Assembly: GCA_007280315.1 (NCBI GenBank)
Contig: QYQC01000210.1
Location: 1-14,039, forward strand
Reading direction: 5' to 3'
DNA from: Betaproteobacteria bacterium
Lineage (GTDB): Bacteria; Pseudomonadota; Gammaproteobacteria; Burkholderiales; SG8-39
DNA: 14,039 bases
Position 1 is the stretch's first letter. Each line of letters starts with the position of its first letter. The notes under the pieces are model-generated. The model was not told where the DNA came from and did no database searches. It saw only the letters and a program-made list of their open reading frames with translations. The position numbers were made by a program, and so were the translations under genes. Positions 1 to 12,392 of the stretch are shown here, piece after piece.

Positions 1-88
1 AAATCGGAGCGCCACATCCCACGCACTAACCGTTGCCACCACACCGCTGGCATAGACGGCGGTCACCTTGACTGTATGATAGCATTAC
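1..88. other. Left-edge sequence upstream of the truncated uvrA
   Basis: This stretch should encode the first Walker A region of UvrA copy 1 if the downstream gene were complete, but no frame gives that sequence. The uvrA frame is closed by a TAG at 80-82. On the minus strand a short open frame runs from a GTG at 66-64 off the left edge (22 codons, start VTAVYASGVVATV), preceded by an extended -10-like TGCTATCAT at 84-76. It could therefore be the start of an unrelated divergent gene. No -35 and no clear ribosome binding site were seen, so this is only a possibility. The alternative is an assembly or rearrangement junction. Confidence 0.25.
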
Positions 89-5626
<5,538 letters not shown>

Positions 5627-5631
5627 ACACC

Positions 5632-5651
5632 CTCCGACCAAGGTCGGGGAG
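5632..5651 (+). terminator. Possible terminator hairpin after uvrA
   Basis: CTCCGACC (5632-5639) can pair with GGTCGGGGAG (5642-5651), with one bulged G, starting six bases after the uvrA stop codon. There is no T-run after it and the loop is only two bases in the drawn fold, so if it terminates transcription it is not a classical intrinsic terminator. Confidence 0.35.
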
Positions 5652-5652
5652 T

Positions 5653-5866
5653 GTGCGGCTCCGCCTCCAGACTCCAAAACGAATTGAACCATGGGGTATA
5701 CGTGTGCCGGCCAAGGCGGAGATGAAGATGCGTGCTGGAAGCGATCAGCAATACATCCGCAATCTGCCGAATAACCGAGCGCCGGCTCTTCTATCCGGCG
5801 CAGATGGAACAAAATTCGTCAGCCGCTTGGACTATCGGAACTTGAGCGGCTTATCAAATGCCTAGA
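5653..5866. other. Structured intergenic region with two hairpins, no convincing gene
   Basis: No frame here has a plausible start, ribosome binding site and protein-like composition. Two perfect 7-bp stems were found: GCGCCGG/CCGGCGC (5779-5785 with 5795-5801, loop 9) and AGCCGCT/AGCGGCT (5821-5827 with 5845-5851, loop 17). Together with the strong hairpin at 5867-5898 they could be part of a structured RNA or of decayed sequence. No promoter is evident. Confidence 0.35.
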
Positions 5867-5898
5867 TCCTTGGGGGGGGCGCTTGGCCCTCCCGAGGA
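5867..5898 (-). terminator. Strong hairpin downstream of the minus-strand small exported protein gene
   Basis: A 12-bp stem pairs 5867-5878 (TCCTTGGGGGGG) with 5887-5898 (CCCTCCCGAGGA), including two G-T pairs and an 8-base loop. It lies six bases beyond the stop codon of the minus-strand gene, where a terminator is expected. The bases that follow on that strand (TCTAGGCATTTG) are not U-rich, so the assignment is moderate. The run of eight G at 5872-5879 is also a place where sequencing or replication slippage could occur. Confidence 0.5.
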
Positions 5899-5903
5899 CC
5901 TAA

Positions 5904-6284
5904 TCAATGCCCCGGCCATTCGGGTATTGCGGCCGTTTCCTTCTTGAAGTTGGCCTGGCAATTGGCAATCGCCCTGTCGTGACCCTCCTTCCTTCCCGTG
6001 TTTCTAACATAAGCGTCTTGCGCGCCCTTGCAATTATTGAAGCCCTCCTGTGGCTTCTTCAGTTGGTTGGAAAAGTAACCCCAGCACTTGTTCTGCAGAT
6101 TGTTCGCAGTTCGGTCTTTGACGCTTTTTTGCGCTTTGAATGCCTTCTGAACAACCGGATGCGCAGCGCAGTGTTTACTTGCCTCATCGTTGTTCGTAAC
6201 TCCGGGCACTGCCAGCACGAATGATGCGGCCGAGAGGGCAAACGCGCCAGCAGACCAAATGACGACAACTTTTTTCGTTTTCAT
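5904..6284 (-). CDS. Small exported protein with four cysteines, unknown function
   Basis: The 126-residue product starts with a typical signal peptide: MKTKK, a hydrophobic stretch to about residue 25, and a likely cut after VLA (A25). The start is supported by AAAGGAGA a few bases upstream. The mature part is hydrophilic, rich in Lys, Asn, Gln and Ala, and probably largely helical, with cysteines at 39, 67, 85 and 109. Four cysteines in an exported protein suggest two disulfide bonds, but the spacing (27, 17 and 23 residues between them) is not one I recognise. The C-terminus ends in EWPGH. Base composition is clearly less GC-rich than in the flanking genes, which fits acquired DNA. A 12-bp hairpin follows the stop. 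No family was recognised and no function is assigned; periplasmic or secreted location is the only inference. Confidence 0.72.
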   Translation of the reverse strand: MKTKKVVVIWSAGAFALSAASFVLAVPGVTNNDEASKHCAAHPVVQKAFKAQKSVKDRTANNLQNKCWGYFSNQLKKPQEGFNNCKGAQDAYVRNTGRKEGHDRAIANCQANFKKETAAIPEWPGH

Positions 6285-6361
6285 AGAATCTCCTTTGGGG
6301 TTGGAAATTGCCAGTCAATCGTGGCACAGGAGTTTTAGCCTTGCCGCCCATAGCTTCACAC

Positions 6362-6625
6362 TCATAGGCTCGTTAAATATATCAAACGCAATTTCGCCTG
6401 TGTCTGAGGAAATCTGAGGAAATCTGCGGGGATTGGATCGAATCTGCGCTGGCCAGATCTGAGAGTTGAGCAACCTTCGCGCAATGGCGCGAATACTCCG
6501 CAATCACACGTCAGAAAGCCTGCCATATCCACCAAGCCCTCGGTGCCGTCGGCGAATTTCAATTCCAGTATTAAGTCAGCCAGTAGTCGGACGTACGTTA
6601 CGTGCCACGGCACAACGGTGGCCAT
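6362..6625 (-). pseudogene. DUF2442-like remnant (N-terminal part conserved, C-terminal part lost)
   Basis: From the ATG at 6625-6623 the product begins MATVVPWHVTYVRLLADL and continues ILELKFADGTEGLVDM and GVFAPLRE, a pattern typical of DUF2442 proteins: a strand, the xLxFxDGxxGxVD strand, then a GVFxxLRD turn. From about base 6475 onward the expected second half (a strand, then WPNG and DLxPDxLY) is absent in all three minus-strand frames. The frame instead ends in an unrelated tail with a 10-bp tandem duplication at 6404-6423. The frame can be extended upstream to an ATG at 6669 or a TTG at 6676. DUF2442 proteins are about 80-100 residues and often lie next to DUF4160 proteins in pairs resembling toxin-antitoxin modules; that link is from memory. 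I call it a remnant, but a divergent intact small protein cannot be excluded. Confidence 0.5.
6404..6423. repeat. 10-bp tandem duplication
   Basis: CTGAGGAAAT occurs twice in direct succession (6404-6413 and 6414-6423), followed by a third partial CTG. Because 10 is not a multiple of three, the duplication shifts the reading frame of the overlapping minus-strand DUF2442-like remnant. Confidence 0.8.
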
Positions 6626-6774
6626 TCCAATGGCAGGATCAGCTTGGTTGGTTTCATCTGTTCGCATAACTTCCAATCGTCCAGCAGCTCATCGCGGTGC
6701 GCCAATCCCCATTCTCTTACCAATACGGACGCGCCCCGAGGGAAATATCCACGCACGTAGAAGCGGGACCGCAC
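6598..6774 (-). pseudogene. DUF4160-like C-terminal fragment, 5' end missing
   Basis: A 58-codon minus-strand frame opens just after a TAG at 6777-6775. It reads RGYFPRGASVLVREWG, then LAHRDELLDDWKLCEQMKP and KLILPLE. This matches the C-terminal half of DUF4160 proteins as I remember them (G-x-F-P-R-x-A-x-x-L-V-R-E-W, then H-x-x-E-L-L-x-x-W and a final I-x-P-L). The N-terminal half of that family, with its PPH(V/F)H motif, is not found in any minus-strand frame up to 6900. The end overlaps the ATG of the DUF2442-like remnant at 6625 by 28 bases, the usual tight arrangement of such a pair. The gene is therefore a 5'-truncated fragment of a two-gene module. Confidence 0.5.
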
Positions 6775-6904
6775 CTAGGCCGTATAGATAATCGCCCCCG
6801 AACCAGTGAGACCCGAACGCAATGCCGGACGCAACTCGTGGCACAATCGGGCGCAATACGAAGAGCGGCAATCCGCCGGGTCCAGTCAGTAAAGGGAATT
6901 GTCC

Positions 6905-7831
6905 GTGAATGCAATCCGCGAAGCGAAACAGGCCGAACGAATAGGCGAGGTCGGAGCGCACCGCCGCGCAATCGTGCTGATGATCATCGCGCCGACGCTA
7001 TGGAGCATCGCCGGCGTGGTTACGCGTCATCTCGAGTTCGCCGGACGCTGGGAAGTGACGTTCTGGCGCAGCCTGTTCGCCGCCCTGTTCGTGCTCGCTG
7101 CGATGCTCGCCACGCGCGGCCGCGGCGCCTGGGCGACGATGCGCGCCAGCGGCGGCTACGGCGTTTTGTCGGGCGCGATGTGGGCTGTCATGATGATTGC
7201 TTTCATGCTGGCGCTGATGACCACCACCACCGCGAACACGCTGATCGTCAACAGCATCACGCCGCTGGTCACGGCGCTGCTCGCGCGCGCGGTGCTGAAG
7301 GATCCGATCGCGCCGCGCACCTGGGCGGCGATCGCGCTCGCCATCGCCGGCATGCTGTGGATGTTCGGCTCCGGCTTCGTCGCCGGCGAACCGCGCCACG
7401 TCGCCGGGATGCTGATCGCGCTTGCCGTCCCGCTGGCCGCCGCGGTGAACCTGGTCACGTTGAAGCACGCCGGCAAGGCGGTGGACCTGATTCCGGCGGT
7501 GCTCCTCGGCGCCATTCTTTCCGCCGCACTCACCCTGCCGTTCGCGCTGCCGTTCCAGGCGAACGCGCACGACATCGCATTGCTCGCGCTGCTCGGCTGC
7601 CTGCAGCTCGGCCTGCCCTGCATGCTGATGCTGCGCGCCAGCCCGCACCTGTCGGCGTCTGAAATCGCACTGATGGCCATGCTCGAAGTGGTGCTCGGCC
7701 CGCTGTGGGTCTGGCTCGGCGCGGGCGAGGCGCCGGCGCTGGCTACACTGGCCGGCGGCGCGCTGGTGATCGGCGCGCTGCTGCTGAATGAATTGTCCTC
7801 ATGGGGCGAGCGTGCGCGTAACGGACGATAG
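6905..7831 (+). CDS. EamA/DMT-family membrane transporter
   Basis: The 308-residue product is a drug/metabolite transporter family permease with two EamA repeats and about ten hydrophobic segments, the normal length and topology. The first segment follows a short cytoplasmic start (IVLMIIAPTLWSIAGVVTRH), a pattern typical of EamA proteins. The repeat around TTTTANTLIVNSITPLVTALLARAVLKD is the usual end of the first half, and SEIALMAMLEVVLGPLWVWL that of the second. I chose the GTG at 6905 because AAAGGGAA at 6891-6898 is correctly spaced for it; a TTG at 6899 would directly abut that site. The substrate is unknown; relatives export amino acids, nucleosides or other small metabolites. The methyltransferase and Rid genes follow at short distance, so co-transcription is likely. 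Confidence 0.85.
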   Translation: MNAIREAKQAERIGEVGAHRRAIVLMIIAPTLWSIAGVVTRHLEFAGRWEVTFWRSLFAALFVLAAMLATRGRGAWATMRASGGYGVLSGAMWAVMMIAFMLALMTTTTANTLIVNSITPLVTALLARAVLKDPIAPRTWAAIALAIAGMLWMFGSGFVAGEPRHVAGMLIALAVPLAAAVNLVTLKHAGKAVDLIPAVLLGAILSAALTLPFALPFQANAHDIALLALLGCLQLGLPCMLMLRASPHLSASEIALMAMLEVVLGPLWVWLGAGEAPALATLAGGALVIGALLLNELSSWGERARNGR

Positions 7832-7879
7832 CGCGCCGATCCGCCGCTTCGACGTAGAATGGCGGCGCCCGGAATCCTC

Positions 7880-8539
7880 ATGACCGACGAACAGCAATCG
7901 CTGCAGTCCTATTACGCCGCCCGCGCCGCGGAATACGACCGCATCTACCTGAAGCCCGAGCGCCAGGCCGACCTTCGCGCCATCGAGCAGTGGCTGCCGC
8001 CGAAATTCGCCGGCGCGCGCGTGATCGAAATCGCCTGCGGCACCGGCTACTGGACGCAGTTCATCGCGCCGGTCGCCGCGCAGGTCCTGGCAATCGATGC
8101 GGCGCCGGAAACCATGGCAATCGCACGACATCGCGTGGCGCATGGAAACGTCGATTTCCGCGCCGGCGACGCCTACGCGCTGCCGCAGGACGCGGGCCGA
8201 TTCGGAGCGGCGTTTGCCGGGTTCTGGTTCTCGCACATCCCCAAAGCGAGGCGGCGCGAATTCATGCTTGGTCTGTCGGCGCTGCTCGAACCCGGCGCAA
8301 GCGTGGTGTTCCTCGACAACCGCTATGTCGAGGGCAGCAGCACGCCGCTGAACGCGCCCGACGCGCGCGGCGATACCTTCCAGTCGAGGCGGCTGGACGA
8401 TGGCTCGACGCATGAAGTGCTGAAGAATTTTCCGACCGAATTGGAGTTGCGGGAACTGGTGTCCGGTCTGGGCCTGCACCCGGCCTATACGGCGTGGGAA
8501 TATTACTGGGCATTCGAGTATGCGGTTGGCGCGCGCTAG
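7880..8539 (+). CDS. Class I SAM-dependent methyltransferase
   Basis: The protein is a small class I (Rossmann-fold) methyltransferase of about 219 residues. The SAM-binding motif I is VIEIACGTG at residues 48-56, followed by the acidic end of strand 2 (AIDAAPETMAIAR), a motif resembling strand 3 (VDFRAGDAYALP), and a C-terminal section with WEYYW aromatics. Substrate is not evident; relatives act on small molecules. I place the start at the ATG at 7880 (MTDEQQSLQSYYAARAAEYD), because close relatives as I recall begin there; an ATG at 7859 would add seven residues. Neither has a strong ribosome binding site. It sits 48 bp after the transporter and 25 bp before the Rid gene. Confidence 0.85.
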   Translation: MTDEQQSLQSYYAARAAEYDRIYLKPERQADLRAIEQWLPPKFAGARVIEIACGTGYWTQFIAPVAAQVLAIDAAPETMAIARHRVAHGNVDFRAGDAYALPQDAGRFGAAFAGFWFSHIPKARRREFMLGLSALLEPGASVVFLDNRYVEGSSTPLNAPDARGDTFQSRRLDDGSTHEVLKNFPTELELRELVSGLGLHPAYTAWEYYWAFEYAVGAR

Positions 8540-8564
8540 GGCGCATTGGTCAATGGAGTAACAG

Positions 8565-8966
8565 ATGTCGCGCAGGCTCGTCAGTTCGGGATCGACGTTC
8601 GAAGCCGAGATCGGCTATTCGCGTGCCGTGGTCGATGGCGACTGGGTGTTCGTCTCGGGCACCACCGGTTTCGATTACACGACGATGGCGATCGCCGATG
8701 ACATCGTGCTTCAGGCCGAACAATGCCTGAAGAACATCGAACACGCGCTGACGCAGGCCGGCGCCAGTCTTGCCGATGTCGTGCGCGTCACCTACATTGT
8801 GCCGGTGGCAGCGGAGTTCGAATTGTGCTGGCCGGTGCTGCGCAGGCACTTCGGCGAAATTCGCCCCGCGGCGACGATGATTTCGGCGGGACTGCTCGAT
8901 CCGCGAATCCGCATCGAGGTCGAAGTTACTGCAAGAAAGCGCGCCGTTGACGGGAACGCAGGCTAG
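8565..8966 (+). CDS. Rid-family (YjgF/YER057c/UK114) protein without the deaminase arginine
   Basis: The 133-residue product has the Rid fold signature: a V-x-x-G-D-x-V-F-V-S-G-T-T-G strand, QAEQCLKNIEHALTQAGASLADVVRVTYIV, and the ending RIEVEVTA. The fold forms trimers. Canonical RidA deaminates reactive enamines and imines such as 2-aminoacrylate using an arginine in a P-A-R-(S/T) motif. Here the aligned stretch reads RPAATMI, so that arginine is alanine (A103). This places the protein in one of the Rid subfamilies without enamine deaminase activity, whose roles are mostly unknown. GGAG seven bases before the ATG supports the start. It lies close behind the methyltransferase, in likely operon with it. 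Confidence 0.85.
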   Translation: MSRRLVSSGSTFEAEIGYSRAVVDGDWVFVSGTTGFDYTTMAIADDIVLQAEQCLKNIEHALTQAGASLADVVRVTYIVPVAAEFELCWPVLRRHFGEIRPAATMISAGLLDPRIRIEVEVTARKRAVDGNAG

Positions 8967-9012
8967 TGATGGAAAGCACGCTGGAAGCTGAAACCACCCG
9001 CGACGCATACCG

Positions 9013-10260
9013 TTGAACTTTTCACACCTACGCGTCGTTCAACCGCTACTCGCGCCGGCCGCGATTCTGCTCGCCGCCGCGCTCGCGCTGGCCGCCGGCC
9101 CGGCACTGCCACCCACGCTCTCCGGCCTGAAGACGCTGGGTCCCTATCTGGTACTGCTGCTCGGAACCGGCATGGGGTTGTGGTTCAATCGCGGCCGCAC
9201 GTTCATCGCGCTCGCGTCGCTGCTCGCCGCCTTTGCCGGCTACAGCCTCGCGCTCGATTTTGGCGCCGCCAGTTTCGCCGCGCGCGCCGTGTTCACTGCG
9301 GCGGCGGTTCTGGTTCCGCTCAATTTTCTGCTGGCGCTGGCTTTCCCCGAGCGAGGCGTATCCCACCATTTCAACTATCGCTGGCTGATGCTGGCCGTGG
9401 TGGAGATAGTGTTCGTCACCTGGATCGCCAGCGCCGGCCGCAGCAGCCTGTCAGGCACCATCTGGCAGGACCTGCTCGATCACTGGCTGTTCCGATCGCC
9501 GCCGACGCCGCCGCTGGGCCGGCTGCTGTTTGTCGCAGCGTTCGTCGCTGCCGTGGTGAGGGCATGGCCGAAAGATCCGGCGGCCGAAACACGCCCGCTG
9601 GACATCGGCCAGGCGGGCGCGCTGGTCGCATTTTTCCTCGCCTGCGAATGGATGGCGACGCCCGGCGCGTTCGGCGCATTCATGACGGCCGCGGGCGCCA
9701 TCCTGCTGGTGTCGCTATTGCAGGAGTCGCACCGCCTCGCATTCCGCGACGAACTGACCGGCCTGCCCAGCCGGCGCGCGCTGGAAGAGCGGCTGCACGG
9801 GCTCGGTCCGGTGCACGCGATTGCGATGCTGGATGTCGACCATTTCAAGAAGTTCAACGATACCCACGGCCACGACATCGGTGACCAGGTGCTCAGGCTG
9901 GTCGCGGCGCGACTGGCGCAGGTGCCGGGCGGTGGCACTGCCTACCGTTATGGCGGCGAGGAGTTCTGCATCCTGTTCCCGGAACTCGGCGCGGACGCGG
10001 CTCTGGCACACGCGGAAAAACTGCGCGCCGACATCGCCGCCTACCAGATGGCCGTGCGCAGACCGGATCGGCCGACGGACGCCGAGACCGGAACCCGACT
10101 GCGCCACCTGCGCTCGCCGGAAAAGACCCTGTCGGTGACTGTCAGCATCGGGGTCGCTGCGCCGGAGGATGCGCGCGCTTCGCCCGCCGAAGTTCTGATC
10201 GCCGCGGACCGCGCGCTGTACCGTGCCAAGGAAGCCGGGCGCAACCGGGTCAGCCGTTGA
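9013..10260 (+). CDS. Membrane-bound diguanylate cyclase (GGDEF domain)
   Basis: The 415-residue protein makes the second messenger cyclic di-GMP from two GTP. The N-terminal half (about 10-235) has six to seven hydrophobic segments and probably senses a signal in the membrane. A GGDEF domain follows (about 250-413): DELTGLPSRRALEERL, the metal-site segment MLDVDHFKKFNDTHGHDIGDQVL, and the active-site loop GGEEF at 314-318, which is a functional variant. The RxxD inhibitory site that usually precedes the loop is missing (QVPGGGTAYRYGGEEF), so no product feedback is expected. About 15-20 extra residues (VRRPDRPTDAETGTRLRH) sit before SVTVSIGVA. The TTG start at 9013 is the first possible codon after a TGA at 8989 but has no clear ribosome binding site, so the true start may be later. 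Confidence 0.9.
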   Translation: MNFSHLRVVQPLLAPAAILLAAALALAAGPALPPTLSGLKTLGPYLVLLLGTGMGLWFNRGRTFIALASLLAAFAGYSLALDFGAASFAARAVFTAAAVLVPLNFLLALAFPERGVSHHFNYRWLMLAVVEIVFVTWIASAGRSSLSGTIWQDLLDHWLFRSPPTPPLGRLLFVAAFVAAVVRAWPKDPAAETRPLDIGQAGALVAFFLACEWMATPGAFGAFMTAAGAILLVSLLQESHRLAFRDELTGLPSRRALEERLHGLGPVHAIAMLDVDHFKKFNDTHGHDIGDQVLRLVAARLAQVPGGGTAYRYGGEEFCILFPELGADAALAHAEKLRADIAAYQMAVRRPDRPTDAETGTRLRHLRSPEKTLSVTVSIGVAAPEDARASPAEVLIAADRALYRAKEAGRNRVSR

Positions 10261-10361
10261 CACGGTCCCGGTCAGCGACGACACGGATGCCTGACGCGAG
10301 ACCGGGGCATGGCGTTGGCCGGGACTAACTATTCGCACCGGAATCAGCGATACTTCGCACC

Positions 10362-10919
10362 ATGAAACTCGTCTGGCCCTCGGCGGAATTTCTCGAAAGC
10401 TACGTCGCGGCGTTGCGCGCCGGATGGTCCGCGGACAATGTGCGCGGCGCCGTCGCGGCAGCCGAGGAGTTGGAAAAGATCGCCCTCGACCCAGCGGCGT
10501 TTCTAAACAGCCTGGTGGACCGGGAGGCCAAAGGAGCACCGGTCAAGATGCCCGATGGCTCGCTGGTCAGGCGAATTCCCGGGTTTCGCCGCTGGTTGTG
10601 GGATGGCGAGTTTTGCGGCTCCATCGGATTCCGATGGCAACCAGGCAGCGAAGCGCTGCCGCCGCATTGCCTGGGGCATATCGGCTATGCTGTCGTGCCC
10701 TGGAAGCAGGGTCGCGGCTACGCCACCATGGCACTTGCTCAAATACTGCCGCTGGCCAAGGCAGAAGGGTTGCGCTACGTCGAGGTTACAACCGATCCGG
10801 AGAACCTGGCGTCGCAGCGAACCATCGAAGCCAACGGCGGCGTGTTGCACGAAAACTTTACCAAGCCGCCGCAGTTCGGCGGCACGCCGGGTCTTCGCTA
10901 CCGTATTTACCTGCGATAA
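10362..10919 (+). CDS. GNAT-family N-acetyltransferase
   Basis: The 185-residue product transfers an acetyl group from acetyl-CoA, probably to an amine of a small molecule or protein. The acetyl-CoA pyrophosphate loop is clear: V111-V112-P-W-K-Q-G-R-G-Y-A-T-M, fitting the (Q/R)xxG(x)G/A motif, followed by the typical helix and by VEVTTDPENLASQRTIEANGGV, the usual N-x-x-S motif of the family. The N-terminal part is less conserved and defines the substrate, which is unknown. No ribosome binding site stands out before the ATG. It is separated from the cyclase by about 100 bp and from the transferase gene behind it by 37 bp. Confidence 0.85.
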   Translation: MKLVWPSAEFLESYVAALRAGWSADNVRGAVAAAEELEKIALDPAAFLNSLVDREAKGAPVKMPDGSLVRRIPGFRRWLWDGEFCGSIGFRWQPGSEALPPHCLGHIGYAVVPWKQGRGYATMALAQILPLAKAEGLRYVEVTTDPENLASQRTIEANGGVLHENFTKPPQFGGTPGLRYRIYLR

Positions 10920-10956
10920 GACGGGCGCACAGCCCGGCAGTTCGGGAGGATATTGA

Positions 10957-11583
10957 ATGTATACGTTGTATTACGCGCCCAACACCTGCGCGCTGGCTTC
11001 CCACATCGCGTTGGAGCAGGTCGGCGCCGAGTATCAAACCGTGCGCGTCGATTTCTCGAAAAACGAGCAGCGCTCGCCCGATTACCTCGGCATCAATCGC
11101 AAGGGGCGCGTTCCCGCGCTGGTAACCGACAGAGGCATGCTGACCGAGACGCCGGCGATACTTATGTATATCTGCCAGAGCTTTCCCGAAGCCGGGCTGG
11201 CGCCGCTCGAGGATGCGTATGCGCTGGCGCAGGTCAACGCATTCAACAGCTACCTGTGCTCGACTGTGCACGTCGCCCATGCGCACCGCATGCGCGGCAA
11301 TCGCTGGGCCGACGACCCGGCCGCGCTCGCCGCGATGCAGAAGAAAGTGCCGCAATCGGTCGCCGAAGCATTTGCGCTGATAGAGAACGAATTGTTTCAA
11401 GGCCCGTGGGTGATGGGCGAACGCTACAGCGTCTGCGATATGTATCTATTCACGCTGGCCCAGTGGCTGGAAGCCGACGGCGTCGATCCTGCGCGCCTGC
11501 CGAAAATTGCCGACCACCGGCTGCGCATGGCGCAACACCCGGTTGTCAGCAAGATCGTGGCGGCGGAACTCGCCGGTCATTAG
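10957..11583 (+). CDS. Glutathione S-transferase, probably beta-type
   Basis: The 208-residue protein conjugates or reduces compounds using glutathione in the cytoplasm. The N-terminal thioredoxin-like domain begins MYTLYYAPNTCALASHIALE, with C11 where beta-class bacterial enzymes have the cysteine that binds glutathione. The glutathione-binding loop is present: GRVPALVTDRGMLTETPAI, with the cis-proline after V and the ET pair. The helical second domain ends with the N-capping SVCDMYLF. Its ribosome binding site, GGGAGG, is strong. It ends four bases before the ATG of the next gene, so the two are almost certainly co-transcribed. Specific substrate is unknown. Confidence 0.88.
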   Translation: MYTLYYAPNTCALASHIALEQVGAEYQTVRVDFSKNEQRSPDYLGINRKGRVPALVTDRGMLTETPAILMYICQSFPEAGLAPLEDAYALAQVNAFNSYLCSTVHVAHAHRMRGNRWADDPAALAAMQKKVPQSVAEAFALIENELFQGPWVMGERYSVCDMYLFTLAQWLEADGVDPARLPKIADHRLRMAQHPVVSKIVAAELAGH

Positions 11584-11587
11584 CGGA

Positions 11588-12367
11588 ATGCAGGCGCACC
11601 GCCGAAGCCACGTGGGCGCCCAGCCGCCGCGCCCTTTTGCTTCGGTCAGGAGGAGAATACTCATCGCACTCGCACTTCTGACCTGGCACGGGACCGCAGC
11701 AAGCCAGGCGCGCGTCGACCACGCACTCGGCGAATTTGAGTCTGCCGCGACGACAAACGGTTTGCTGATCGCCGCGCCGCACGGCAGCTTCGACATCAAT
11801 AGCGATGCAATCGCCAAGGAGGTGGCGCGCGAGCTCGGCGCGGGCTACGTGCTGGCGCGGAAATTCGCCCCGGACAAAGTACGGCTGAACGTCAATCGCC
11901 CGACCGAAGGCGCGTCGCTTGCCTGTGCGCAGGAGCAACGCTCGGAGCGGGCGGGCGAGGTATACACGATCTATTCGCGGCTGGTCGCCGCCGCCTCGGA
12001 CAAGCCGTTGCGCCTGTTTGTTGAAATCCACGGCAATTCACTTGCGCGAAGCGCGCAGCATGTTGAAGTCGCGACTGTAGGCATTTCCGCCGCGCAGGCG
12101 CGGCGCGTGAAGGACGGCTACCCGGCGATGCTCAGTCGCGCGATCGAACACTCGCCCGCGTATCCGGAACTCAATCTGCTGATCGAGCCGCTCGACTCAA
12201 TGTACTTTACCGCCTCATGCGCCAAGAGCATCGGTATCTTTGCCACGAAGTTCGGGCAGCCGGCAATCCATATCGAGTTTCCGCGCGCCGCAAGGGAAAG
12301 CCGAAACCTGCAAGGCTCCGCGTCGCTCGCCGCCGATATAGTGCGTAGTATCATGCAACGCGAGTAG
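11588..12367 (+). CDS. Exported N-formylglutamate amidohydrolase-like protein
   Basis: From the ATG at 11588 the product has 259 residues. After an unusually long basic start, a hydrophobic stretch (ILIALALLTWHG, about 24-35) and TAASQA give a likely signal peptide, so export is probable. The mature part keeps features I associate with the N-formylglutamate amidohydrolase fold: APHGS with H65, the RLNVNRP segment (N103-R104-P105), VEIHGNS (E146, H148), and an acidic HIEFPRAARE near the end. These resemble the zinc-binding H, E/D and H of that family. Overall similarity is partial, so the substrate is not assigned. AGGAGGAGA at 11648-11656 looks like a ribosome binding site for a shorter start but encodes R-R-R inside the signal peptide and is not followed by an ATG, GTG or TTG in frame at the right spacing. 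Confidence 0.6.
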   Translation: MQAHRRSHVGAQPPRPFASVRRRILIALALLTWHGTAASQARVDHALGEFESAATTNGLLIAAPHGSFDINSDAIAKEVARELGAGYVLARKFAPDKVRLNVNRPTEGASLACAQEQRSERAGEVYTIYSRLVAAASDKPLRLFVEIHGNSLARSAQHVEVATVGISAAQARRVKDGYPAMLSRAIEHSPAYPELNLLIEPLDSMYFTASCAKSIGIFATKFGQPAIHIEFPRAARESRNLQGSASLAADIVRSIMQRE

Positions 12368-12392
12368 GCACGACGGCGAACTCGGAGCGTAA

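Noticed and set aside
6317..6381. Possible promoter for the minus-strand small exported protein (TATATT at 6381-6376, TTGACT near 6320)
   Set aside because: No -35 and -10 pair with acceptable spacing could be assembled, so no promoter is annotated.
6689..6961. Minus-strand frame of 90 codons upstream of the EamA gene
   Set aside because: No family resemblance; the DUF4160-like match lies in a different frame at 6598-6774.
6697..7662. Plus-strand open frame of 321 codons overlapping the EamA transporter gene
   Set aside because: Very Arg-rich translation without hydrophobic segments; the other frame gives a clear ten-segment transporter.
10267..10306. Inverted repeat CCCGGTC / GACCGGG between the cyclase and acetyltransferase genes
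   Set aside because: Only seven base pairs around a 26-base loop and no T-run, so a terminator call is not supported.
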